Part shown: positions 46,600-54,434 of the stretch, piece by piece
Numbering within the stretch: the first letter of the stretch is position 1
How the letters are laid out: every line of letters begins with the position of its first letter
NCBI RefSeq assembly: GCF_006125015.1
Contig: NZ_SZZN01000001.1
Span: 3,286,001-3,350,000, forward strand
Source: Roseovarius arcticus
GTDB lineage: Bacteria > Pseudomonadota > Alphaproteobacteria > Rhodobacterales > Rhodobacteraceae
Direction: 5' to 3'
Length of the DNA: 64,000 bases
Program-made: the position numbers and the translations under genes
The notes under the pieces: generated by a model
The model's input: only the letters and a program-made list of their open reading frames with translations
What the model was told of the DNA's origin: nothing
The model's database searches: none

Positions 46600-48497
46600 T
46601 TTTGAATGTATAACTCATACCACATCATATAGTTGAGCAGCCCCCAGAGCGGCCGACCATTGTCGCGGCGACCGGCAATGTGGTCGTCGATCAGCGCCTT
46701 GATCGCCTGCGGGCGGAACAGGCCGGTTTTCCCGATATTCTCCGGCCCCAGATACTGCATCATCAGGTCTTTCAACTCATGCTTGAGCCAGCGTGAATAC
46801 GGCATCTCCAAACCGACCTTCTTCTTGTCCAAGATGGACGCGGGTAGCTCATTCTCCATCGCGCGGCGCATAAGGTGTTTTTTGCGACGGTTCTTCATCT
46901 TCATCTTTGACGGCACCTTGGCAAGGAACGCGGTCAGGTCCGGATCGGTGAAAGGCACGCGCGCCTCCAGTGAATGTGCCATCGTCATCCGGTCGTTCTT
47001 GATCATCAGATCGTCGGGTAGAAAGACGGTCGAATCTATGTACATCAGCCCCGACAGCGTCTCGGCTGCGCCGGAATGCTCAAAAGCGCGGGTGAAGTGG
47101 CGAACCGCCGGTTCCAGCGGCGCGGCGTCCGTCACGGCATCGGTATAGAGGTCACGCTTCTCGGCCTCGCCCAGCACGATCCGCCACCAATGGTGCGCCT
47201 CTTCGGGCGGCAAATCTAGACCGCCGAGGAATCGCTTCACCTTGAACTCAAAGCTCAGCTTTTTGTCTGAGACCGGCAGGCAGTTCGCCAGCCGCTTGAG
47301 AATTCCGTTGCGGATAAAGGCGGGGATCTTGCGGGCTTGGCGATACACCTCGTAGGCGGCATGGGTATCGTAGCCGGCAAAAGCCTCGTCGCCGCCTTCG
47401 CCTGACAGGACGACAACGACCTCATCCTTGGCCAGTTCGCTGACATAATAGGTCGGGATGGCCGATCCGTCGCCATATGGCTCATCAATGAAGCTCAGAT
47501 ATTTTGGCAGCATGTCCCGAACCATATCGGCGGTGATCATTACTTCGCGGTGCACCGTTCCGAACTGCTCTGCGACGATCCTAGCGTAGGGCAATTCGTT
47601 GAAACTTTGATCCTCGAACCCGACGGAATAGGTGTGAACAGGCGTGTTCACGTGTTTATCCATGAGCGCCACCAGAGTGCTGGAATCCAGGCCACCTGAT
47701 AGGAACACGCCGATCGGAACATCGGCGATAAGTCGGCGTTGCACGGCCTTGTCCATCAGTTCGTAAGAGCGTTTTATCGCCACTTCCTCGGTAATGTTGT
47801 GATCGACGGTGAAGTCCAGATCCCAGTAGCGCTTTGTGGTGATATCGCCCGCGAGGCTGACTGTCATGTGATGACCCGGGGCAATCTCGTGGATACCCTC
47901 GAACGCAGTTTGGGTGCCGGGGATGTAGTTGAAGCTGAGGAAGTCGTGCAGCGCTTGCATTGACGCGCGCCGTACAACGCGATCATCCGCGATGATTGCC
48001 TTAATCTCTGACCCGAACCGAAAGTGATCGTCGTCCTTTTGATAAAAGAACGGCTTGATGCCATACCGGTCGCGCACCAAATGCAGCGATTGCGTGCGGC
48101 TATCCCATAGCGAAAAGGCGAACATCCCATTCAACTCGGGGATCATGTCGAGGCCGATTTCCTCGTAAAGATGGATCAGCACTTCGGTGTCTGTGCGCGA
48201 CTTGAACACATGGCCGCGCTCTTCAAGACGGTATTTCTCTTTCAACTCCTGAAAGTTGTAGATCTCACCGTTGAAGACAATGACGATGCTACCGTCCTCG
48301 TTGGTCATCGGCTGATGCCCGGCATAGGATAAGTCGATCACCGACAGCCGCCGAAAGCCGAGGGCAATCCGGTCATCTAGCCAAGTGCCGTCATCGTTCG
48401 GCCCGCGATGCGCTAGCGTATCGGCCATCTTCGAGATCAGCGCCTCGTCTGTCGCTGGCCCCCGATTAAGCCGCAAGATCCCACAAATTCCGCACAT
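46557..48497 (-). CDS. asnB: Asparagine synthase, glutamine-hydrolysing (AsnB family)
   Basis: 646 residues. The N-terminal glutaminase begins MCGICGI with the nucleophile Cys2 and has RGPNDDG and FNGEIYNFQ. The synthetase half has the PPi loop FLSGGLDSST (about 265-274) and ends with the helical tail. The length is normal. Such genes in surface-glycan loci often amidate a uronic acid or amino-sugar precursor instead of, or as well as, making asparagine. It runs opposite to the GtrA gene and 32 bp downstream of the GT-C gene at 48530, on the same strand. Confidence 0.92.
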   Translation of the reverse strand: MCGICGILRLNRGPATDEALISKMADTLAHRGPNDDGTWLDDRIALGFRRLSVIDLSYAGHQPMTNEDGSIVIVFNGEIYNFQELKEKYRLEERGHVFKSRTDTEVLIHLYEEIGLDMIPELNGMFAFSLWDSRTQSLHLVRDRYGIKPFFYQKDDDHFRFGSEIKAIIADDRVVRRASMQALHDFLSFNYIPGTQTAFEGIHEIAPGHHMTVSLAGDITTKRYWDLDFTVDHNITEEVAIKRSYELMDKAVQRRLIADVPIGVFLSGGLDSSTLVALMDKHVNTPVHTYSVGFEDQSFNELPYARIVAEQFGTVHREVMITADMVRDMLPKYLSFIDEPYGDGSAIPTYYVSELAKDEVVVVLSGEGGDEAFAGYDTHAAYEVYRQARKIPAFIRNGILKRLANCLPVSDKKLSFEFKVKRFLGGLDLPPEEAHHWWRIVLGEAEKRDLYTDAVTDAAPLEPAVRHFTRAFEHSGAAETLSGLMYIDSTVFLPDDLMIKNDRMTMAHSLEARVPFTDPDLTAFLAKVPSKMKMKNRRKKHLMRRAMENELPASILDKKKVGLEMPYSRWLKHELKDLMMQYLGPENIGKTGLFRPQAIKALIDDHIAGRRDNGRPLWGLLNYMMWYELYIQNQPGLRNTHKVEMT

Positions 48498-48529
48498 CTC
48501 AGCCGCTTCCCTTCAAAAATGCTATGCCG

Positions 48530-50200
48530 TCAGGACGCCGCGGCTGCTTCTTCTACGCACACGATCACGGCCCCGCCATTGAGAGACCCGTAAAAGCGTT
48601 CGACAACCCTATAGTTCCGGTCGATCCGCGCAAGGATATCGGGATAGGCCCCTTCGGCCTGAACCGGCATGGTGTAAACCAGCCAGGTTCGCCCCTCCGC
48701 TGGGCCGAGACTGTCAAGCTCGGCAGTGGTCGTTACGTTAGCCCAGTCCTTGCCGTAGTAGGAGTTGAACGGAAACTCGGCGATGCCGACGGTAACGATC
48801 CGGTCACCCGGCAGCTGCTGTTGCTCGATCAATTTTATTGCAGCGGCAAAGCTCTGTTTTGGCGCGTAGACATGGCGAAGTGACAAGAGCGACACCGCCA
48901 CGATACCTGCGCATAGCAGCGCCCCCGCCCATTGTGGACCGCGGCCGGGTAGCCGCACTAGGCGCCCGATAACCTGGCCCGTCAGCGCGGCCCCATGAAT
49001 CACAATGAGTATCCCGAACCCCATCGCGAAAAAGAAAAACCGTGGAAACAGCGTATAGCCAATGCTGGTCATAGCCCCGAACCCGACCAAGGTCGGAATC
49101 AGGAACAACGCTGCGAGTGCCGTGCGCTTCCGCAGGAAGTCACCAAGGCCGATTGCGAAAATCGCCACCGCCACTACGGCGACCCCGCCACCCGCAAACC
49201 CAACCTGAAGGCCATTCACGACCTCCATCAGCGCCCAGAGCGGGTTCGTCCATTCGCTGTCCGGTCCCTGCAACCCCGAATTAAGCAGCGCACCGCCGAC
49301 GACGTTGGGCAGGACCAGCGCATATGCCAGAAACGTCAGGAGACCGACCGGAATAAACCCAAAAAAGAGGCCATTCCACCGATATGGCATCCCCCGGATC
49401 GCTGCGGCGGCCCAGATCGCGAAATGCGCAAACACCACCAGCCCCATGGTCAGATGGGTAAAGGCCCCCAGTGCGACGGCAGCGCTATAGAGAAGCCATT
49501 TGCGTGGGTTGCCGTGGCGGACGGCGTCCATGAACCAAGCGCTAGACAGGATCGTGAAAAACAGCAGCGCGGTGTAGCCGCGTGCGTTTTGGCTGAACCA
49601 AATGTGGTGATAGGAGACCGTCATCAATGCCACGGCAAGCAGGCTCTCGCGAGTGTTGGTCACTCGGCGACCGAAGTAATAAAGCGCCGCGATACTGGCG
49701 ACGCCGAAACCGACTGCTGGCAGTCTTAGGGCCCATACGCTGTCTCCGAAGGCAGACAGGGACAGCCGCGCCAGCACTGTAAACAGTACGTGGTTATTGG
49801 CATCGTCGTAGGTGCTGATAATTTGCCCGACCGACAACGGCATGTAGCGCACATAAGTCAGCATCTCGTCATACCAGATGCCAACGTCGAGGCGGTAAAG
49901 GCGCATAGCTATAGAAACAAGGATCAGTCCGGCAAAGATGGCCGTCTGCGCTGGGCTCGCCACCGCGAGTTCCGGACCATCCGCGCGCGGCGGAGTGTAC
50001 CGGGGCATGAACGCCAGCAGCAGGACATACGTCCCGATACCGACGAGGCCACCCTTGAACAACAACGTGCCAAGAACGAGCGGGCGATCGTCCGGCGCCT
50101 CAATGCCTTGTAGTATCCAGATCAACTGCTCAGAGGATGCCAACACCCCCAGCAGGATCAACACCAGACCGGCAGCGACTTTGAGATAGACCGTGTTCAT
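48530..50200 (-). CDS. GT-C glycosyltransferase (PMT/ArnT-like)
   Basis: 556 residues with about twelve membrane segments. LYRLDVGIWYDEMLTYV carries the catalytic-type Asp/Glu pair in the first periplasmic loop. DDANNHVLFTVLARLS, LRLPAVGFGVASIAAL and HHIWFSQNARGYTALLFF are hallmark GT-C/PMT segments. It transfers a sugar from a polyprenyl-phosphate donor on the periplasmic side, probably one made by the GT2 at 41423. The C-terminal region is a soluble periplasmic domain. It is a contrast case for the shortened protein at 18973. Confidence 0.85.
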   Translation of the reverse strand: MNTVYLKVAAGLVLILLGVLASSEQLIWILQGIEAPDDRPLVLGTLLFKGGLVGIGTYVLLLAFMPRYTPPRADGPELAVASPAQTAIFAGLILVSIAMRLYRLDVGIWYDEMLTYVRYMPLSVGQIISTYDDANNHVLFTVLARLSLSAFGDSVWALRLPAVGFGVASIAALYYFGRRVTNTRESLLAVALMTVSYHHIWFSQNARGYTALLFFTILSSAWFMDAVRHGNPRKWLLYSAAVALGAFTHLTMGLVVFAHFAIWAAAAIRGMPYRWNGLFFGFIPVGLLTFLAYALVLPNVVGGALLNSGLQGPDSEWTNPLWALMEVVNGLQVGFAGGGVAVVAVAIFAIGLGDFLRKRTALAALFLIPTLVGFGAMTSIGYTLFPRFFFFAMGFGILIVIHGAALTGQVIGRLVRLPGRGPQWAGALLCAGIVAVSLLSLRHVYAPKQSFAAAIKLIEQQQLPGDRIVTVGIAEFPFNSYYGKDWANVTTTAELDSLGPAEGRTWLVYTMPVQAEGAYPDILARIDRNYRVVERFYGSLNGGAVIVCVEEAAAAS

Positions 50201-50530
50201 TTGATGTGCGATCTTTTTACTCGTTAAATACAGATACTTTTAAAGTTCTCTTTGAAATCCACAGTCGCGCCATGACATCTTTTTCTACGCAGGGTGATAT
50301 ATCTCAGAAATCACAATTCCGAAAAGTATTTCGTTTCGAAGCTGCGCCTGCAAGGATAACGGAGCAGAACTAGTTTTCAATGTGGTTTTTGAATGAAATG
50401 CGGTTTGTTCTGACATTTTAGCAACGAGCGCGCCAATTGTGCCGGACGCTGGCAGCTAAACGCCCTGTTCGGCAGCCTTTCGCGTCACGATGGGCGCCAA
50501 AACAACGCCTTTTTAGTGGAGACGCCGGAC
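50201..50530. other. AT-rich divergent intergenic region
   Basis: 330 bp between the GT-C gene (minus) and the methyltransferase gene (plus). It is markedly AT-rich in its first half and should contain both promoters. No clear promoter pair or operator could be chosen among several weak ones. Confidence 0.5.
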
Positions 50531-51187
50531 ATGGCCCAGCACCGACCTGCGGATATTGCGAAGATCGCCCGCCAAATATACCGCAGCGGCCCGCCGATAA
50601 TGCGAAAGCTGCAACACTGGCGACCCATGATCTGTCCCTATCACATTTTAGTCGATCAGGTTCCAACCGGCGCGCGGGTGTTGGATGTCGGCTGCGGAGC
50701 GGGGCTCTTTCTGGGTACGCTTGCCGCCACAAACCGCATTGGCGGCGGACTTGGCTTTGATAGCAGCGCGCCCGCAATTGAGATGGGTAATTCCATGACC
50801 GGCGAATTGCCGCAGGCCAACGACGTCAGCTTCGAATGCCTTGATGCGACCCGGCCCTGGCCGGAGGGGGCGTTCGATCTGATCTCGCTCATTGACGTGA
50901 TGCACCACGTGCCACCCGCCGCGCAGCGCGGCGTCTTTGCCAAGGCCGCAGCCCGCACCGCACCAGGCAAGTGGTTTCTATACAAGGATATGGCGCGGCG
51001 CCCATTCTGGCGCGCGACGGCAAATCGTCTGCACGATCTGGTCGTTGCCCGCGAGTGGATCAACTATGTCGACTTGCAGGACATCCTGAGTTGGGGCACC
51101 GAAGAAGGCCTCACCGTTCATGCCAGGCAAGAGATCGATATGCTCTGGTATCGCCACGAACTAATCCTTTTTCGGCGCCCTCAATAG
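50531..51187 (+). CDS. Class I SAM-dependent methyltransferase
   Basis: 218 residues. Motif I ARVLDVGCGAGLFLG binds SAM. Then ECLDATRPWPEGAFDLISLIDVMHHV and APGKWFLYKDM. The methyl acceptor is unknown. Being inside the glycan locus, a sugar or lipid-carrier intermediate is likely. ATG at 50531 is used, with GGAGA 8 bp upstream, in preference to a GTG at 50516. 24 bp before the SMR-type gene. Confidence 0.85.
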   Translation: MAQHRPADIAKIARQIYRSGPPIMRKLQHWRPMICPYHILVDQVPTGARVLDVGCGAGLFLGTLAATNRIGGGLGFDSSAPAIEMGNSMTGELPQANDVSFECLDATRPWPEGAFDLISLIDVMHHVPPAAQRGVFAKAAARTAPGKWFLYKDMARRPFWRATANRLHDLVVAREWINYVDLQDILSWGTEEGLTVHARQEIDMLWYRHELILFRRPQ

Positions 51188-51211
51188 GCGTCAGTCCTTA
51201 AGGAGACGAAG

Positions 51212-51577
51212 ATGCTATTTTACTGGTGTGTTTTGCTAATCGCCGTCTGCGCAAACGTTTTCGCTAATGTGGCGTTCAAATCTGCGATGCGCGATATTCC
51301 GGCCCCGCTCGACCTGGGGGCCATATCGACGCTTTTCGTCGCTCCATGGATGTGGGCAGGCATGGCCAGCGCCGTGTTACTTCTTACCTGTTTTCTCATC
51401 GCGATCCGCGGCATCGATCTTAGCGTCGCTTATCCTGCCATCACCGGGCTGGCGATGGTTGGGATTATTTTGGCAGGAAATTTTCTGTTCGCGGAGGCCC
51501 TGTCATTGCAGAAACTCGCAGGCGTCGGATTTGTAATCGTCGGGATCATTATCCTTTCGCAGGTCAAACAGATCTGA
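51212..51577 (+). CDS. SMR/EamA-type small membrane protein (ArnE-like)
   Basis: 121 residues with four membrane segments. VCANVFANVAFKSAM, GIDLSVAYPAITGLAM and AGVGFVIVGIIILSQV follow the small multidrug resistance pattern. The Glu of EmrE is not in its usual place, favouring the ArnE/ArnF type that flips lipid-linked aminosugars. AAGGAGACG lies just before the ATG. It is probably cotranscribed with the methyltransferase. Confidence 0.8.
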   Translation: MLFYWCVLLIAVCANVFANVAFKSAMRDIPAPLDLGAISTLFVAPWMWAGMASAVLLLTCFLIAIRGIDLSVAYPAITGLAMVGIILAGNFLFAEALSLQKLAGVGFVIVGIIILSQVKQI

Positions 51578-51860
51578 TGCAAATTGCCTGCGCCTCTAAC
51601 GCGCTGTTTGGTACATAAGCGGACGGCAAACGCCAAATATGGTAGGTCACTCTATGATCCTGTGTGCCATTCTGCATAGTTCCTCTTCTTGACAGACGCG
51701 TTTAGGTTGCAGCTTATGATAGCGCACACGTTTACCAAAAATTAACTTGAATCGCCCAAGATCGGTGATGAGGCGGAGGCAGCCTGAAGTGAGAAGAGTA
51801 CGCGACCTCCTCCGCACGCGCATTTTAGGGTTACCCTGACCACGCTGGGAGCAGTTAGAG

Positions 51861-52073
51861 ATGATACTTGGCATTATCACAATCGGAATGCTCACCGGCT
51901 TTACTGCTGCATTCATTGCGTTTTTTACCGGATATTCCATTCTAATGTCTCTTTGCTTCTACAGTCTGTTCGGCTGCCTCGCAGCTCTGGCGATCGGTTT
52001 CTTTGCCTTCGTTGTCGATGTTGCATTACGGATTCTGCGTCAACGCGAGGCGCAGCAAAGGCAAACCCAGTGA
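51861..52073 (+). CDS. Small membrane protein, uncharacterised (1 of 2)
   Basis: 70 residues: two hydrophobic segments, MILGIITIGMLTGFTAAF and SLFGCLAALAIGFFAFVV, then a charged Gln-rich tail. GGGAGC is 9 bp before the ATG. It is similar in layout and in the Gly/Tyr pattern to the protein at 52283-52477, so the two look like an old tandem duplication. No family is recognised. Confidence 0.6.
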   Translation: MILGIITIGMLTGFTAAFIAFFTGYSILMSLCFYSLFGCLAALAIGFFAFVVDVALRILRQREAQQRQTQ

Positions 52074-52282
52074 ATTGAGCCGCGTTGACTGCATCCGGGC
52101 TGATCCATGTCCCGAGGCGGGATCAGCGTAGTTAAAGTGTCCTGCTTTGACTCTTATTTAAACACTACCGGCAAAAATAAAGCTGCTCATCATAATTGCG
52201 CCCAATTTCACGGACATGCTCAATCCCAGAGACAGGTCGAGGGTTTGCCCCGAAGCCTAGCGAATTTAGAGGAAGAGTACCC

Positions 52283-52477
52283 ATGATTTTTGCATGCCTG
52301 ATATGTGGAGTTGTTTTGGGTTTCATCTCGGCGATCGTCACTGCGGTGATGGGATATGGCCTTACCCTGGCGCTGCTCGCCTACATGCTCGGCGGGATCG
52401 CAGGCACTGTGCTGTTGCTAACCTTGGCGCTGGTACAGCAGCCACGATACGCTGGACTGGTTGCAGCCGAGAGTTGA
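52283..52477 (+). CDS. Small membrane protein, uncharacterised (2 of 2)
   Basis: 64 residues. MIFACLICGVVLGFISAIVT and YMLGGIAGTVLLLTLALV are two membrane segments. GAGGAAGAG lies upstream of the ATG. It resembles the neighbour at 51861. The frame extends upstream to 52196, but the ribosome site marks this start. 49 bp before the phosphatase gene. Confidence 0.6.
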   Translation: MIFACLICGVVLGFISAIVTAVMGYGLTLALLAYMLGGIAGTVLLLTLALVQQPRYAGLVAAES

Positions 52478-52526
52478 TCGGCGCTAAGATACCCTGCCCT
52501 TGAATAGTCAAGGTTTGGGAGGTGCC

Positions 52527-53321
52527 ATGCGCAGCCTACGCGATCTCTTATCCGGGGGCCGGCCACAAACGGAGGCAATGGCCGCGTTCGCCCCTCTGCC
52601 CTGCCCTCAATCCCCCATCTGCATCGTCGGCGATTTGCATGGCCGTCTGGACTTGCTGCAGCGTATGCTGGACGCGATAGACGCGCGCCCAGATGCAGGC
52701 GCGCATCGGATCGTATTCGTGGGGGACATGATCGACCGGGGACCACAGAGCGCCGCTATACTGAACCAGCTTTCCGAGATGAGCAGCGCTGCGCCCGGGC
52801 ACGTCATCTGCCTCATGGGCAACCACGAACGCATGATGCTCGATTTTCTTGATGATCCTGCCCGGCACGGACCACTCTGGCTAGGCAACGGTGGCAACGA
52901 GACCCTAGCAAGCTTCGGACTCGCACCTTGGACACGGAATGCAGGCGTCAGTGCAGACAAGCGGCTGGAGCGCCTTGGCGCCGCCCTTGCTGCGGCCATG
53001 CCGAGCGAGATCGCGAAATGGCTGAAAGCCCTCCCGCTTGTCTGGCGCGAAGACGGGCTTGTCGCGACGCATGCGGGTGCCGACCCCAGTCGTGCTATCG
53101 AAGATCAATCAGCGCAAACGCATCTTTGGGGGCATCCATCCTTTTTACGCCAAAAGCGCTACGATGGGCTGTGGGTCGCACACGGCCATACGATCATGGA
53201 TGAGGGACATGCCCAATCAGGGCGGATCGCTGTCGACACCGGCGCGTGGCGCACAAATCGCCTGTCGGCCGCTTGGCTTAGCCAAGACGGGCTTGAGTTC
53301 ATCGAAGTATCGACTGCATAG
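52527..53321 (+). CDS. Serine/threonine protein phosphatase-like metallophosphoesterase
   Basis: 264 residues. The metal-binding signature is complete: GDLHGR (35-40), GDMIDRG (66-72), GNHE (98-101), then THAGADP and AHGHT toward the C terminus. This is the PPP/PrpA-like fold with two metal ions. It probably dephosphorylates a protein or a nucleotide such as Ap4A. GGGAGGTG precedes the ATG at 52527. A TTG at 52500 would add nine residues without a site. Confidence 0.88.
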   Translation: MRSLRDLLSGGRPQTEAMAAFAPLPCPQSPICIVGDLHGRLDLLQRMLDAIDARPDAGAHRIVFVGDMIDRGPQSAAILNQLSEMSSAAPGHVICLMGNHERMMLDFLDDPARHGPLWLGNGGNETLASFGLAPWTRNAGVSADKRLERLGAALAAAMPSEIAKWLKALPLVWREDGLVATHAGADPSRAIEDQSAQTHLWGHPSFLRQKRYDGLWVAHGHTIMDEGHAQSGRIAVDTGAWRTNRLSAAWLSQDGLEFIEVSTA

Positions 53322-53529
53322 GGCGGGCCAAAACCTGCCATACGCGACGAGCAGATTGAGATAGCACCCTCGCACGGGCTGGCCCCAATCCCAACTCACA
53401 CTCACGCCCCAAACCACTAGCCTCTCGGGGTTTTCAAAGGGGGTTGGGGCGCCATAAGAACATATGATACGAAGCGGACACCCCTCCGGCGGTGGGTATT
53501 TTTTGCAAAAGTGAACGAAGGGGCAATCA

Positions 53530-54396
53530 ATGGCGACTGGCACCAATATCCGGACGTATTTCGAGGGCGCATGGCATGAGGGCGACGCGGCTGTCATGCG
53601 GGCCGCGGATCATGGGATGTGGCTGGGCAGTGCGGTCTTTGACGGGGCACGGCTGGCGCATGGGCTGGTGCCGGATCTGGATCTGCATTGCGCGCGGGTC
53701 AATGCTTCGGCCAGGGCATTGATGCTAGAGCCGACTGTGGATGCGAGCGTTATGGTGCAAATTATTCGCGAGGGTTTGCAGACTTATGCACCGGGGGCGG
53801 CGGTTTATATTCGGCCCATGTATTGGGGGCAGGATACCGGCTATATGGCGATTGTCCCTGATGGCACCTCGACTGGGTTTGCCATCAGCCTCGAAGAAAT
53901 CCCGATGCCGCTTGAGGGTTCATCCACCACGCTGACGCGCACCCGGTTTCGCCGCCCGGTGATGGAGGATGCGGTGGTCAACGCCAAGGCCGCTTGCCTA
54001 TACCCCAACAACGCGCGGATGCTGGCCGAGGCGCGGACCAAGGGATTTGGCAACGTGCTGTGCGCCGATGCGCTGGGAAATGTCGCCGAAAGCGCGACGG
54101 CCAATGCCTTTATGGTCAAGGATGGCGAGGTGTTCACACCCGCGCCAAACGGCACGTTTCTGGCCGGGATCACGCGGGCGCGGCACATTGATAACATGCG
54201 CAACGCTGGGATCCGCGTACATGAGACGACGCTCAGCTTTGAGGACTTTCATGGCGCCGATGAGGTGTTCCTATCCGGCAACATGGCCAAGGTGACGCCG
54301 GTCACTGCGTTCGATGACACGTCCTATCAGGTCGGTCCTGTCACGCGCCGCGCGCGCGAGATGTATTGGGATTGGGCCGCCGGCAGCCCGCTGTAG
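53530..54396 (+). CDS. Class IV aminotransferase (branched-chain aminotransferase-like)
   Basis: 288 residues. The PLP-binding Lys is near 153 in VVNAKAACLYPNN, and ADALGNVAESATANAF carries the catalytic-type Glu. FLAGITRARHI and DEVFLSGNMAKVTPV are family motifs for BCAT/D-amino-acid transferases. RAADHGMWLGSAVFDG is the N-terminal substrate loop. It uses 2-oxoglutarate/glutamate with a branched-chain or related amino acid. AAGGGG lies upstream of the ATG. It ends just before a strong terminator. Confidence 0.88.
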   Translation: MATGTNIRTYFEGAWHEGDAAVMRAADHGMWLGSAVFDGARLAHGLVPDLDLHCARVNASARALMLEPTVDASVMVQIIREGLQTYAPGAAVYIRPMYWGQDTGYMAIVPDGTSTGFAISLEEIPMPLEGSSTTLTRTRFRRPVMEDAVVNAKAACLYPNNARMLAEARTKGFGNVLCADALGNVAESATANAFMVKDGEVFTPAPNGTFLAGITRARHIDNMRNAGIRVHETTLSFEDFHGADEVFLSGNMAKVTPVTAFDDTSYQVGPVTRRAREMYWDWAAGSPL

Positions 54397-54401
54397 GTAC
54401 C

Positions 54402-54434
54402 GCGCCGGGCGTATGTCGCCCGGCGCTGTTTTCT
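54402..54434 (+). terminator. Intrinsic terminator after the aminotransferase gene
   Basis: GCGCCGGGCG and CGCCCGGCGC form a perfect 10-bp stem with the loop TATGT, followed by TGTTTTCT on the plus strand. It lies between the convergent aminotransferase and TRAP genes. Confidence 0.85.

Noticed and set aside
48995..49729. Plus-strand ORF of 244 codons
   Set aside because: Lies antisense inside a clear GT-C gene; composition rich in Arg, Gln and His, a typical shadow.
52099..52127. Inverted repeat GCTGATCC/GGATCAGC after the first small membrane protein
   Set aside because: Loop of 13 and no T-run; terminator not supported.
53405..53451. Inverted repeat CGCCCCAA/TTGGGGCG before the aminotransferase gene
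   Set aside because: Arms 31 bp apart and in a GC-rich context; no evidence for a riboswitch or operator.
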